Positions 22,788-31,261 of a DNA stretch of 32,767 nt are shown here, in pieces. A program made the position numbers and the translations under genes. The DNA is from an uncultured Clostridia bacterium (GTDB lineage: Bacteria; Bacillota; Clostridia; Oscillospirales; CAG-272), in the NCBI GenBank assembly GCA_937893945.1, contig CALCTA010000030.1:1-32767 (forward strand), given 5' to 3'. Below the pieces are notes generated by a model. It was not told the origin of the DNA. It worked only from the letters and a program-made list of their open reading frames with translations, and made no database searches. Each line of letters begins with the position of its first letter. Positions within the stretch are counted from its first letter, which is position 1.

Positions 22788-24011
22788 ATGAAAAAGAGCC
22801 TTTTTATAAAGTTGCTCGTTATGGCACTGGTTCTGGTATCCGTACTTACTCTTGCGTCTTGCTTCGATGATACACCCGGCAAGCTCGAAGATATCGACAA
22901 GGATATCAAGAACAGAAAGGACAGCGAAGGTCTTGTCTTTAAAGAAGGAAAAGATGGAGATGGAAATAAATATTACAGTGTAACCGGTCTTGGTAAGTGC
23001 ACCGATAAGATCGTAGTTATTCCTGATACTTACGAGGGTGCACCTGTTACAAGAATCGCAAACAAGGCTTTTGCGGAGACTGAGATAGAGAGAGTAGTTA
23101 TTCCCGAATCTATAACTACTATTGCTCACCACGCATTTTCCAACTGTGAGAAGCTTCAGAGCGTAAAGCTTCCCGATTCGCTTGAAACTCTTAGCAGCGA
23201 CTCGTTCTCCGGTTGTGTTGCTCTTGAGGATCTTTATATAGGTAAGAGTCTTAAGATCATAGGAAAGTCCGCATTTGAGGGCTGCACATCTCTTAAGGGA
23301 ATTTATATCTCAGATACCGTTGAGACTGTCGATGCTTCCGCATTTGCAGGCTGCAGCGGAGCTGAAAAGATAGTTATCGGTAAGGCAGTTACAAAGCTCG
23401 GTGAGAGCGCATTTGAAGGCTGCTCCAAGGTAACTAAGGTTGAGATCCCCGACACCGTAACCAATATGGGCGCTTACGTGTTCAAGAATTGTTACGCTCT
23501 TAGCAAGGTAACTCTCAGCAAGGGTATGACCAAGATCGCGGACGGAACCTTCTACGGTTGTAAGTCCCTTAAAGATTTCAAGTTCCACGAAAATATCACC
23601 GTTATCGGCAAGGATGCGTTCCGTGAGTGCGAGAGCATCACAGAGATGAAGATCCCCTCTACTATCGTTGAGGTACAGGACAGAGCTTTCTTCTGCTGCT
23701 ATGCGCTTGAGAAGATCTACGTGCCCAAGAGCGTAGTTAAGTGGGGTAACTTCGTAACCTATTTCTGCAAGGATCTTGCTAAGTGGGAATACGAGGGAAC
23801 ACTTGAGGATTGGGACAATATCGTATGTATCGCAAAGCCCGAGGGACCCGGCTCCGAGACGGAAGTTGGTCCTAACGAGAGCCTTTCGATGTACCTCTCT
23901 ATCAAAGCACCTTACATTGAGTGCGCTGACGGAAAGGTTGACGTTAAGGAAGTTCTTGAAAAGAACGGATTTAAGAGTGATAATATAACCCAGGAAGATA
24001 TCGAGGGATAA
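22788..24011 (+). CDS. BspA-type leucine-rich-repeat lipoprotein
   Basis: In this 407-residue exported protein the signal peptide (1-24) ends in lipobox LASC with Cys25. From about residue 75 to 310 there are about nine LRR_5 repeats of 23 residues, of the form A-F-x-G-C-x-x-L-x-x-x-x-I-P-x-x-(V/L)-x-x-I-G. Each has a Cys in the NC/GC turn. The C-terminal 75 residues are acidic and non-repetitive. LRR_5 lipoproteins and surface proteins are common in gut Clostridia and often bind host or cell-surface partners; the ligand is unknown here. An in-frame ATG at 22752 lies before the Shine-Dalgarno AAGGAG; the ATG at 22788, directly followed by the signal peptide, is preferred. Confidence 0.9.
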   Translation: MKKSLFIKLLVMALVLVSVLTLASCFDDTPGKLEDIDKDIKNRKDSEGLVFKEGKDGDGNKYYSVTGLGKCTDKIVVIPDTYEGAPVTRIANKAFAETEIERVVIPESITTIAHHAFSNCEKLQSVKLPDSLETLSSDSFSGCVALEDLYIGKSLKIIGKSAFEGCTSLKGIYISDTVETVDASAFAGCSGAEKIVIGKAVTKLGESAFEGCSKVTKVEIPDTVTNMGAYVFKNCYALSKVTLSKGMTKIADGTFYGCKSLKDFKFHENITVIGKDAFRECESITEMKIPSTIVEVQDRAFFCCYALEKIYVPKSVVKWGNFVTYFCKDLAKWEYEGTLEDWDNIVCIAKPEGPGSETEVGPNESLSMYLSIKAPYIECADGKVDVKEVLEKNGFKSDNITQEDIEG

Positions 24012-24032
24012 GCTCGGTAGCTAAAGTAAAAG

Positions 24033-24067
24033 AGGCGTGTCTGCGATCTGCAGACACGCCTGTTTTT
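24033..24067. terminator. Bidirectional terminator between convergent genes
   Basis: Perfect 12-bp arms AGGCGTGTCTGC (24033-24044) and GCAGACACGCCT (24050-24061) enclose the loop GATCT, with T-rich tails on both strands. It serves the lipoprotein gene and the minus-strand gene ending at 24066. Confidence 0.9.
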
Positions 24068-24959
24068 ATTCGATATTTTTGAATTTTCTTTCGAGAGTAA
24101 AGCCTCGTCCGTGGACTTCTTTTATCTTTGTAATGGTAACGAACGCTGTTGGATCTATTTTTTGTATTATCTCATTTGCTGGATATAGCTTTCGCGAGGG
24201 GATAACACACATAACGCCCTGAAGCTCCTGACCTGCGTGTCCTGTCTTTATCATATTCATAGTTACACCGGCTTCAAGATCTCCAAGCAGAGCGCGGCGG
24301 ATCTCGTCGTATTTCTCGGAGACAACGTAGAGCTGTATCTGAGATTTACCGAAGATCATTACCTGATCGAGTATTACAGACTGCATAATTACGAGGATGA
24401 TGCCTAAGAGAATACTGTTAGCGGGGAAGAAGAATATCTGTGTGCCGAGAATTATAAAATCAGTTATATAAACGAATACGGCAAGCGGAAGGTGGAACCA
24501 TTTGTGAAGGCAGAGGTTGATCACGTCAACGCCACCTGTTGATCCGCCTACTCTGAATACAAGACCGCCTGAAATTCCAACGAGCGTTCCCGCGAATAAG
24601 ACCGCGATAAGTGGATCGTCGGTCATATTTTCAATTCCCGGAATTCTCTGCATAATGGCAAGGAAAATGGGATATATAATAGAGCTTGCTATGGTTTTGA
24701 AGAAGAAGTCCCTTCCGAGAAATATAAATCCGATGAATAAGAGAATTATATTTAGAATAAGAATAGCTGTCGCAGGCTCTATGGGGAGTGAGTCTCCCAC
24801 GAGTTTGTCAAGGAGAATTCCAATTCCTGTAGTACCTCCCATAATGATATTGTGCGGAATTATAAACGCCGCCACCAGAAACGCAAGTAAGGCATTACCT
24901 ACAAGCATACAGACAGTCGTGGTGATCGGCTTTTTTATTTTGTTGATAAATTCTTTCAT
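24066..24959 (-). CDS. YitT-family membrane protein
   Basis: This 297-residue protein is of the YitT family (DUF161 plus DUF2179). Residues 1-200 form about six membrane segments with the family-typical GGTTGIGILLDKLVG and FRVGGSTGGVDVINLCLHKW. Residues about 215-297 form the cytoplasmic C-terminal domain, with SEKYDEIRRALLGDLEAGVTMN and a FVTITKIKEVHGRGF end. The function of the family is not established. AAGGAAG precedes the ATG on the minus strand, and a TTGACT/TATAAT promoter stands at 24999-25027. It is a single-gene unit convergent with the lipoprotein gene. Confidence 0.92.
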   Translation of the reverse strand: MKEFINKIKKPITTTVCMLVGNALLAFLVAAFIIPHNIIMGGTTGIGILLDKLVGDSLPIEPATAILILNIILLFIGFIFLGRDFFFKTIASSIIYPIFLAIMQRIPGIENMTDDPLIAVLFAGTLVGISGGLVFRVGGSTGGVDVINLCLHKWFHLPLAVFVYITDFIILGTQIFFFPANSILLGIILVIMQSVILDQVMIFGKSQIQLYVVSEKYDEIRRALLGDLEAGVTMNMIKTGHAGQELQGVMCVIPSRKLYPANEIIQKIDPTAFVTITKIKEVHGRGFTLERKFKNIE

Positions 24960-24998
24960 AGTCTTCCTTTCGTTGAAGGATAGTGTTCATACATGTAT

Positions 24999-25027
24999 AT
25001 TATACCCGAATTTTCGCCAAAAGTCAA
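24999..25027 (-). promoter_or_regulatory. Promoter of the YitT-family gene
   Basis: The minus strand reads TTGACT (25022-25027), a 17-bp spacer and TATAAT (24999-25004), 40 bp from the start codon. Confidence 0.75.
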
Positions 25028-25040
25028 CCGATTTGCGAAG

Positions 25041-25065
25041 ATATTGTGATATATTCTCACATACA
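25041..25065 (+). promoter_or_regulatory. Candidate sigma-E-type sporulation promoter for the carboxypeptidase gene
   Basis: ATATT (25041-25045), a 14-bp spacer and CATACA (25060-25065) fit the core of the sigma-E consensus (ATA(T/A)(T/A), 13-15 bp, CATACA). No sigma-A promoter is obvious before 25106. Sporulation-specific DacB of Bacillus is sigma-E controlled, so this is reasonable but unproved. Confidence 0.4.
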
Positions 25066-25105
25066 AGGCTCGCCGCCGACATATATTGTTCTGAGGTGAT
25101 GATAT

Positions 25106-26314
25106 ATGAAATTGAAGAAAGCGGCAAAACCAACTGCCCGTGGAAAGAGAATGTCAAAAAGGCTGTGTGCGGTGTGTCTGTTTATTGTTGCGACGCTGAT
25201 GCTATCAAGCTTGCCGATATGCGCTATGCCTACTGAAATAGGGAAGGAGACCGACCTCGGACTTGACTGCAAATCCGCAATATTAGTCGAAGCATCAACG
25301 GGAGAGGTACTTTACGAGCAAAACGCCGACGTGGCTTTGCCTCCTGCATCTGTAACTAAGGTAATGACCTTGCTTCTCGTTATGGAAGCGATAGAGTCAG
25401 GGAAGATAAAGTACGGAGACACCGTAAGGGCAAGCGCAAACGCCTGCTCTATGGGGGGCTCGCAGATATTCCTTGAAGAAAACGAGGAAATGAGTGTAGA
25501 GGATCTTATCAAAAGCGTGGTTATAGCCTCGGCAAACGATGCGGCTGTAGCGCTTGCAGAATACGTTGCGGGAACTGAAGATGCATTCGTCAAGCAAATG
25601 AACGAAAAGGCGCGGGCACTTGGAATGAAAAATACTAACTTTGAGAACACAAACGGACTTGACGATACCGCGCAAAATCATCTTATCTCGGCAAGGGATA
25701 TCGCTATCATGTCGCGGGAGCTGATAAAATATCCGAAGATAACAGAGTATAGCTCTATATGGATGGACAGCGTGAGAAACGGAGAGTTTGGGCTGACCAA
25801 CACCAACCGCCTCGTGCGCTTCTACAAAGGCGCGACGGGATTAAAGACGGGCTCTACCTCAAAGGCGGGATTTTGTATCAGCGCAACGGCAGAGCGCGAC
25901 GGAATGAGCCTGATCTGCGTTATAATGGGCGCTCCGAGCAGAGACGTGAGAAACGCCGCGGCGGTCTCCTTGCTTGATTACGGATTTGCAAATTATTGCG
26001 TTTATCGCGCTGAGGGAAAGCGTCTTGAGGATATCGCGGTTGCCAAGGGCTGTGCGCCCTCGGTAGATGCTGAGTATTCTGAGTTCTCCGCAATAATGAA
26101 AAAGAGCGAGAGTGGAGAAGTAAATATTGCCATTGAGATGCCTGAAAAGATCTCTGCACCGATAGAGAAGGGAGATAGTCTCGGAGAGGTGATATTCAGC
26201 ATTCAAGGAAGAGAGATCGGACGCAGAGAGATAATTGCTATTGACGGAGTGGAGCGCCTGAGCCTTGGCAATATGATACTCGCTTTTCTCAGAAAATGCG
26301 CTTTGATAATGTGA
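25106..26314 (+). CDS. D-alanyl-D-alanine carboxypeptidase, sporulation type (DacB/DacF-like)
   Basis: This is a 402-residue peptidase of family S11 (low-molecular-weight penicillin-binding protein), which removes the terminal D-Ala of peptidoglycan stem peptides. The signal region is at about 16-40. Catalytic motifs are SVTK (Ser82, Lys85), SAN (Ser142-Asn144) and KTG (247-249). The C-terminal domain (about 300-402) is of the PBP5_C kind and ends in a short hydrophobic/amphipathic helix (NMILAFLRKCALIM) for membrane attachment. GAGGTGATG lies before the ATG. A second in-frame ATG at 25151 would give a more usual signal peptide length, so the start is not certain. A candidate sigma-E promoter and nearby dpaAB point to a cortex role, but a vegetative role is possible. 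Confidence 0.92.
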   Translation: MKLKKAAKPTARGKRMSKRLCAVCLFIVATLMLSSLPICAMPTEIGKETDLGLDCKSAILVEASTGEVLYEQNADVALPPASVTKVMTLLLVMEAIESGKIKYGDTVRASANACSMGGSQIFLEENEEMSVEDLIKSVVIASANDAAVALAEYVAGTEDAFVKQMNEKARALGMKNTNFENTNGLDDTAQNHLISARDIAIMSRELIKYPKITEYSSIWMDSVRNGEFGLTNTNRLVRFYKGATGLKTGSTSKAGFCISATAERDGMSLICVIMGAPSRDVRNAAAVSLLDYGFANYCVYRAEGKRLEDIAVAKGCAPSVDAEYSEFSAIMKKSESGEVNIAIEMPEKISAPIEKGDSLGEVIFSIQGREIGRREIIAIDGVERLSLGNMILAFLRKCALIM

Positions 26315-26404
26315 ATACCGTGGGAGGATCGCAAAAATAGCCAACTTTGAAAAAAGTTCTCTAAAAGTTCACAATTTGTTTTAAAATTAAACAATGTAAT
26401 ATTG

Positions 26405-26410
26405 TATAAT
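26405..26410 (+). promoter_or_regulatory. Probable -10 box of the pgi promoter
   Basis: TATAAT at 26405-26410 lies 36 bp before the pgi start within a very AT-rich stretch. No convincing -35 is seen at 17 bp, so only the -10 is called. Confidence 0.45.
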
Positions 26411-26446
26411 TATAAAATCAATATATAAAAACTGAGAGGTACAAAA

Positions 26447-27787
26447 ATGACAATCAGATTGAATGATACCTATATTAAGCCTTTTATCGACGAGGCAGAG
26501 CTCTCTGCAATAAAGGCTGACGTTACCGCTGCTCATAAGACTCTGCTTGACGGCAACGGCGAGGGTAACGATTTTCTCGGTTGGGTAGATCTTCCCAACG
26601 CTTACGACAAGGAAGAGTATGCAAGGATCAAGGCTGCGGCAAAGAAGATCCAGAAGACCTGCGACGTTTTCGTCGTTATCGGTATCGGCGGCTCTTATCT
26701 TGGAGCAAGAGCGGTAATTGAATATCTCAAGTCTCCGCTTTACAACAATCTCAAGAAGGATACTCCCGACATTTATTTCTCGGGTTGTAATATAAGCGCT
26801 CAGTCGCTCAACGAGCTTCTCTCTATCTGTGAGGGCAAGGACGTTTGCATCAACGTTATTTCCAAGTCCGGTACTACCACCGAGCCTGCGGTCGCTTTCA
26901 GAGTATTCCGCGATCTCCTCGAGAAGAAGTACGGTAAGGACGGCGCAAGAGAGAGAATATTCGTAACCACCGACAAGGCAAGAGGAACTCTTAAGAAGTT
27001 CTCTGACGAGGCTGGCTACGAGACCTTTGTTGTTCCGGATGACGTAGGCGGACGTTTCTCGGTGCTTACCGCGGTAGGTCTGCTTCCTATAGCAGTTTCG
27101 GGCGTTGATACCGATGCGCTTCTCAAGGGTGCGTCTGACGCGGCGGCTGAATATACAAAGAGCGCTGACCTTGATACCAACGACTGTATGAAGTACGTTG
27201 CTCTCCGTAACCTTATGTACAGAAACGGTAAGGCTACTGAGGTTCTTGTAAACTACGAGCCTTATGCAGCTATGTTCAACGAGTGGTGGAAGCAGCTTTA
27301 CGGCGAGAGCGAGGGTAAGGACAAGAAGGGACTTTTCCCTGCATCAGTTATCTTCTCTACCGATCTCCACTCTCTCGGACAGTTCATTCAGGACGGTAGC
27401 CGCACCATATTTGAGACTGTAGTTTCTGTTAAGGAGACCGACGAAAAGCGCCCTGTTCCTTACGACGACGCTAACGTTGACGGTCTTAACTTCCTTGCGG
27501 GCGTAGATCTCAATGAGGTCAACAACAAGGCAATGAAGGGAACAATACTTGCACACGTTGACGGTGGCGCACCCAACATTCTTATTGAGGTTGCGGATAA
27601 GAGCGCTTACTCTCTCGGTTATCTCATTTACTTCTTTGAGTTTGCATGTGGCGTTTCGGGATACGTTCTCGGTGTAAATCCCTTCAATCAGCCCGGCGTT
27701 GAGGCGTATAAGAAGAATATGTTCGCACTTCTCGGAAAGCCCGGATACGAGGCAGAGAAGGCAGCTCTTGAGGCAAGATTGAACTAA
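26447..27787 (+). CDS. pgi: Glucose-6-phosphate isomerase
   Basis: This 446-residue glycolytic enzyme interconverts glucose 6-phosphate and fructose 6-phosphate in the cytoplasm. The sugar-phosphate-binding segments are GIGGSYLGAR (79-88), SKSGTTTEPAVAFR (139-152) and GGRFSVLTAVGLLP (about 202-215). The family signature region around QLYGESEGKDKKGLFPA (about 284-300) has the catalytic Glu, and VLGVNPFNQPGVEAYK is near the C-terminus. The length is usual for the short Firmicutes form. AGAGGT precedes the ATG. It is a single-gene unit; codon use resembles the highly expressed hydrogenase genes. Confidence 0.97.
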   Translation: MTIRLNDTYIKPFIDEAELSAIKADVTAAHKTLLDGNGEGNDFLGWVDLPNAYDKEEYARIKAAAKKIQKTCDVFVVIGIGGSYLGARAVIEYLKSPLYNNLKKDTPDIYFSGCNISAQSLNELLSICEGKDVCINVISKSGTTTEPAVAFRVFRDLLEKKYGKDGARERIFVTTDKARGTLKKFSDEAGYETFVVPDDVGGRFSVLTAVGLLPIAVSGVDTDALLKGASDAAAEYTKSADLDTNDCMKYVALRNLMYRNGKATEVLVNYEPYAAMFNEWWKQLYGESEGKDKKGLFPASVIFSTDLHSLGQFIQDGSRTIFETVVSVKETDEKRPVPYDDANVDGLNFLAGVDLNEVNNKAMKGTILAHVDGGAPNILIEVADKSAYSLGYLIYFFEFACGVSGYVLGVNPFNQPGVEAYKKNMFALLGKPGYEAEKAALEARLN

Positions 27788-27843
27788 ATCACCAAAAATA
27801 TTAAAAAAAATTAAATATTTTTGAGAAATTAGGAAAATTCCTC

Positions 27844-27872
27844 TTGCAAAAACATTATTTTTGAGTTATAAT
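27844..27872 (+). promoter_or_regulatory. Promoter of the small P-loop gene
   Basis: TTGCAA (27844-27849), a 17-bp spacer and TATAAT (27867-27872) lie 44 bp before the start codon. Confidence 0.7.
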
Positions 27873-27916
27873 ATTGGTGAGCAAAAGAAGCTCAATATAA
27901 AAATCGGAGGATCCAG

Positions 27917-28324
27917 ATGTTAAAGTTAATTATCGGCGTTAAGGGTACCGGCAAAACAAAGACCCTCATCAATATGGTAAACACCGCAGTAGAGAACTCT
28001 CACGGAAACGTTGTTTGTATAGAAAAGGGAGTTAAGCTCCGTTATGATGTCAAGTATCGCGCAAGACTTATAAATACTGAAGAGTATCAGATCAATGACG
28101 AAAAGTCTCTGTACGGATTCATTGCGGGAATTCTTGCAAGCAACCACGACGTTACCGATCTCTTCATAGATTCTGCTCTTAAGATCTGCAAGAACGATCT
28201 CGAAAGCTTCGACGCCCTCGTTGCAGACCTTGACAATCTCGTTGAGAAGGTTGGCGTAAATCTTGTTATCACTTCCTCTATCCCCGCAGAAGAGGCAAGC
28301 GAGACTGTAAAGAAGTACCTTTAA
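27917..28324 (+). CDS. Small P-loop ATP/GTP-binding protein of unknown role
   Basis: This 135-residue protein has Walker A GVKGTGKT at 7-14. A Walker B-like strand VTDLFIDSALK is near 78-88, and a second hydrophobic strand VGVNLVITSSIP near 112-123 looks like sensor 1 of small P-loop NTPases. There is no membrane segment and no recognised fusion domain, so it may be a compact member of a Clostridia-restricted family. It has a strong promoter, the Shine-Dalgarno CGGAGGA and its own terminator. It converges with the acyl carrier protein gene. The function cannot be told from sequence. Confidence 0.75.
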   Translation: MLKLIIGVKGTGKTKTLINMVNTAVENSHGNVVCIEKGVKLRYDVKYRARLINTEEYQINDEKSLYGFIAGILASNHDVTDLFIDSALKICKNDLESFDALVADLDNLVEKVGVNLVITSSIPAEEASETVKKYL

Positions 28325-28350
28325 TCAAACAAATAACATAACAAAAAAAC

Positions 28351-28383
28351 AACCTCGGAATCAATGATTCCGAGGTTATTTTT
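28351..28383. terminator. Bidirectional terminator
   Basis: The 12-bp arms AACCTCGGAATC (28351-28362) and GATTCCGAGGTT (28366-28377) have an A-run on the left and a T-run on the right. It separates the convergent P-loop and acyl carrier protein genes. Confidence 0.92.
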
Positions 28384-28408
28384 ATTTCCGTTGAAAGTAA
28401 GTAGCCTA

Positions 28409-28636
28409 TCAGTTGTTGATGGTCTCGAGGTATGCAACAACGTCGCCTACTGTTGTGAACTTTCTGATATCGTCATCCTGAATGGTGATTCCGAACTTTT
28501 CCTCACAGATCATAACGAGATCTGCAAGCTCGATGGAGTTGATACCAAGATCATTGGAAAGCTCAGCGTCCATGGTGATATCATCACGGTTGATCTGAAG
28601 CTCTTCAACAAGAAGGTCTGCAAACTTATCGTACAT
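28409..28636 (-). CDS. Acyl carrier protein
   Basis: This 75-residue acidic protein carries acyl chains on a phosphopantetheine arm. The attachment site is Ser34 in DLGINSIELADLV, where most fatty-acid-synthesis ACPs have D-S-L at the attachment site. The Asn-Ser-Ile form suggests a specialised or divergent acyl carrier, so the symbol acpP is not assigned. The four-helix pattern and acidic helix 2 (IELADLVMICEEKFGI) are intact. Reading back to a TTG at 28651 would place the Shine-Dalgarno GGAGGAA within the gene; the ATG at 28636 is preferred. It is monocistronic, with a perfect consensus promoter at 28717-28745, so strongly expressed. Confidence 0.9.
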   Translation of the reverse strand: MYDKFADLLVEELQINRDDITMDAELSNDLGINSIELADLVMICEEKFGITIQDDDIRKFTTVGDVVAYLETINN

Positions 28637-28716
28637 TTTCTGTTCCTCCAAAAATAATTATTGGCAATTAAAGAGTGAAAGCAGGTTAAAATTTCCAACA
28701 CTTTCACATCCAAGAT

Positions 28717-28745
28717 ATTATACAACATTTTTTATTATATGTCAA
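28717..28745 (-). promoter_or_regulatory. Promoter of the acyl carrier protein gene
   Basis: The minus strand reads TTGACA (28740-28745), a 17-bp spacer and TATAAT (28717-28722), a perfect consensus. The leader of about 70 bases holds no obvious structure. Confidence 0.85.
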
Positions 28746-28822
28746 GAAAAATATTTTATATATCGATAAATTTACGAATTGTTAAAACTTTTTAATTAAA
28801 AACGTCCATAATTCGAAAAATA

Positions 28823-28851
28823 TTGACAAGTTTGTATAATTGTGCTACCAT
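28823..28851 (+). promoter_or_regulatory. Promoter of the comEC-like gene
   Basis: TTGACA (28823-28828), a 17-bp spacer and TACCAT (28846-28851) lie 35 bp before the start codon. The weak -10 suggests modest expression. Confidence 0.6.
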
Positions 28852-28885
28852 ATATAGAGAAAATAGTCGGAAAAGGAGGAGGGAT

Positions 28886-31150
28886 ATGGAGCTTTTTAGA
28901 AGGCGTTATCTTTGCTTTATAGCCTTTTTGTTTATGCTTGCCTCGTTCGTGTCTTATGAGATGGGCGTTTCCTTGAAGCTTATAGCGCTCGGCGTGCTTC
29001 TTGTCTCTCTCATTGCCGCCATTACACTTATGATCTTAGGTAAAAAGCACCGCTTTGCTTTTCTTGTGGTGCTGCTTTCTGTTGTTGCTGCTTTTTCTGC
29101 CGTTCTGCACTCGTTTTTGTTCGTCAGTATTCCTATGGAGAAGGCGAGGGAGTATAACGGAGAGTTTTCGGCAGAGCTTGAGATAATATCACTTGAATAT
29201 TCTGACGAGGATAGCTCTGAATATACCGTGCGGCTTTTAGAGGCAAAGGGAAATACTCCTGATCTTAAGGCGTACCTCGTCTGCGATTTCAAGGCAGAGC
29301 TTTCTTGCGGAGATAGAATTATAGCCGCAGTTAACTCGGAGGAGGTAAGTCCTAAGGGTTACTCAATAGATAAAGACGTTATGCTCATGCTTAGGGCGGA
29401 TGATTCACAGCCGATACTTTACGCGAAGGCTGAGAAGTATCCACTTCTTTCGCTCGACGGATTAAAGAACAAAGCAAATGAGCTTCAGGGGGCGTTTGGC
29501 AGATACGTAGATAGTATTTTCGGTGAGGACAGCGCGCTGGTCAAGGGAATGTTGGTCAACGATAAGAGCGATCTGTCAGCCTACACCAAAGCGCAGTTCA
29601 GCCGCTCGGGCGCGGCACACCTGCTATCTGTCAGCGGACTTCACGTTTCATTGCTTCTCGGTGCGCTTGAGCTTCTGCTAAAAAAGCTTTTTGCACCCAA
29701 AAAGCTCCGTATTGCGATACTTTCGCTTGCGGGCGTTGTTCTGCTCGCGCTTACCGATTTCTCGCCCTCGGCACTTCGCTCGGTGCTTATGCTTTTCGCG
29801 GTATATGTAAATTACCTTTTCTCCGAGGAGAACGACGCGCCGACCTCGCTCTTTGTCGCGGTATCCGTCATAATACTCCTCTCGCCCTTTTCTGTTACAG
29901 ACGTGGGAATGTGGCTGTCGTTTGCGGCAACGCTCGGACTTGTAACCGTCTATCCGTTGCTTGAGAAAAAGCTGCCGTATATCGAAAAGAGCAAAAAGCT
30001 ATCGCGCAAGCTACTACGCGTGGCTGTCGCCGCGCTTAAGGCGATGCTTATAACAGTGGTAGCAAATATTTTTACCTTGCCGATAATGTGGTATTGCTTT
30101 GGCTCTGTATCTCTTTCATCTCTGCCGTGCAATCTAATACTCTCACCCCTGACAGCTATTTTTATGCCGATATCTGTCCTTGCACTCATATTTGGCAGGA
30201 TAGCTCTCGTTGGAGACTTTTTTGTCCTGCTATCGCGCGGTCTTGGCGCGCTCATACTTGAAACGGTGGGTCTTTTTGCGGATATTCGAGGAGCATCGCT
30301 GTCGCTGGAATATCCTTTTGCGACACCGCTGATATTGCTATTTGCGGTATCTATGGCGCTTATGATGGTAATAAAGCTTCGCAAGAAGCTGCTCATCGCG
30401 CTGCCGCCGCTTGTCTTTGCGCTTTCCTTTGCGGTCTGCCTCGGTGTATTTGTTGCAACCGATAAGACCGAGATAAAATACGTTGGCTGGGGAGAAAACG
30501 AAATGTTTTTGGTAGAGCGGGCGGGAATAAGCTCGGTCTGCGACGTCAGCACGGGAACAGCAAGCGCATATAATCTGCTTGATGCCGAGAACTGTGAATA
30601 TTCGCTCGAAATAGAAAACTACGTGCTTACGCATCCGCACGCAAAGCATCCGACCATGCTCAGAAGACTTTATGAAAATAAGGTCATAAGACATTTGTAT
30701 CTTCCTCTCATCGATGAGCCTGAGAGTATTGGTATTCTCAAGGAGATATACGATATCGCCTCGGAGTATAATACAGAGGTGATCTTTTACTCCAAAGGCG
30801 AGGGAATAGATCTTTCACCGTCTGTTCGCCTCTTTCCTTGCTTTATGGAAAACGGAAAGGAGACAGAGGTCTTTCTGAAGATAGTCGGTGAAGATGATAT
30901 CCTTACATATACTGACGAGGCAGAGAACTCTCTTGCCTACGAGATCGGGGCAGAGAGCCGATATTTCCTGTTTGGAGCGCACGGAAAGCCTTCGACGAGT
31001 AAAGAGACGCCGATAAGCCTTGACGGCGAACAGACGATTATTTTTGCCACTAAGAGCTCGCTTGAAAACAGCCGCATCTCTCGGGATGGCACGTCCGTTT
31101 ACGTTATGAGTGATGGCAACGGAAAGCGAGAGCTTGTGATATATCCTTAA
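28886..31150 (+). CDS. comEC: ComEC/Rec2-type DNA internalisation protein with degenerate metallo-beta-lactamase domain
   Basis: This 754-residue membrane protein takes single-stranded DNA across the membrane in natural transformation. Two or three spans come first (about 1-75), then an external OB-like domain (DUF4131 region, about 75-200). The Competence domain (about 215-500) has the family-typical FSRSGAAHLLSVSGLHVSLL and FSPSALRSVLMLFAVY. The C-terminal domain (about 525-754) looks like the metallo-beta-lactamase part, but its metal motif reads THPHAKH (His583, His585, Lys587, His588), where active members have HxHxDH, and the following Gly-Gly is absent. It is therefore probably inactive as a nuclease. 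An in-frame ATG at 28823 overlaps the promoter; GGAGGAGGG before 28886 supports this start. Other com genes are not in the window. Confidence 0.92.
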   Translation: MELFRRRYLCFIAFLFMLASFVSYEMGVSLKLIALGVLLVSLIAAITLMILGKKHRFAFLVVLLSVVAAFSAVLHSFLFVSIPMEKAREYNGEFSAELEIISLEYSDEDSSEYTVRLLEAKGNTPDLKAYLVCDFKAELSCGDRIIAAVNSEEVSPKGYSIDKDVMLMLRADDSQPILYAKAEKYPLLSLDGLKNKANELQGAFGRYVDSIFGEDSALVKGMLVNDKSDLSAYTKAQFSRSGAAHLLSVSGLHVSLLLGALELLLKKLFAPKKLRIAILSLAGVVLLALTDFSPSALRSVLMLFAVYVNYLFSEENDAPTSLFVAVSVIILLSPFSVTDVGMWLSFAATLGLVTVYPLLEKKLPYIEKSKKLSRKLLRVAVAALKAMLITVVANIFTLPIMWYCFGSVSLSSLPCNLILSPLTAIFMPISVLALIFGRIALVGDFFVLLSRGLGALILETVGLFADIRGASLSLEYPFATPLILLFAVSMALMMVIKLRKKLLIALPPLVFALSFAVCLGVFVATDKTEIKYVGWGENEMFLVERAGISSVCDVSTGTASAYNLLDAENCEYSLEIENYVLTHPHAKHPTMLRRLYENKVIRHLYLPLIDEPESIGILKEIYDIASEYNTEVIFYSKGEGIDLSPSVRLFPCFMENGKETEVFLKIVGEDDILTYTDEAENSLAYEIGAESRYFLFGAHGKPSTSKETPISLDGEQTIIFATKSSLENSRISRDGTSVYVMSDGNGKRELVIYP

Positions 31151-31182
31151 ACGGTAGCTTCTGTCAAAGAATAGGCTATCTG

Positions 31183-31191
31183 CATATTATA
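31183..31191 (+). promoter_or_regulatory. Candidate sigma-K-type -10 element before dpaA
   Basis: CATATTATA fits the sigma-K -10 pattern CATANNNTA. A convincing -35 AC is not seen at 16-17 bp. In Bacillus, the dipicolinate synthase operon is sigma-K controlled, so position and pattern agree, but the evidence is weak. TATTATAAT in the same place could instead serve as a sigma-A -10. Confidence 0.3.
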
Positions 31192-31198
31192 ATACCAG

Positions 31199-31261
31199 GA
31201 GGCTGTCTTTTGGGTAAAGCGAACGCGAAATGCATATCTGCTACCCCCGGAAGACAGCCTC
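31199..31261 (+). other. Large inverted repeat in the dpaA leader
   Basis: A perfect 11-bp outer stem, GAGGCTGTCTT (31199-31209) with AAGACAGCCTC (31251-31261), encloses an inner 5-bp stem (GGGTA 31212-31216 with TACCC 31242-31246). No T-run follows, so a simple terminator is unlikely. It starts just after the candidate dpaA promoter, so it would form the 5' end of that transcript. It may also end or process comEC transcripts. Confidence 0.65.

Noticed and set aside
27841..27916. Riboswitch or structured leader before the P-loop gene
   Set aside because: Promoter and start codon are only about 44 bases apart, and no stem of notable length is present.
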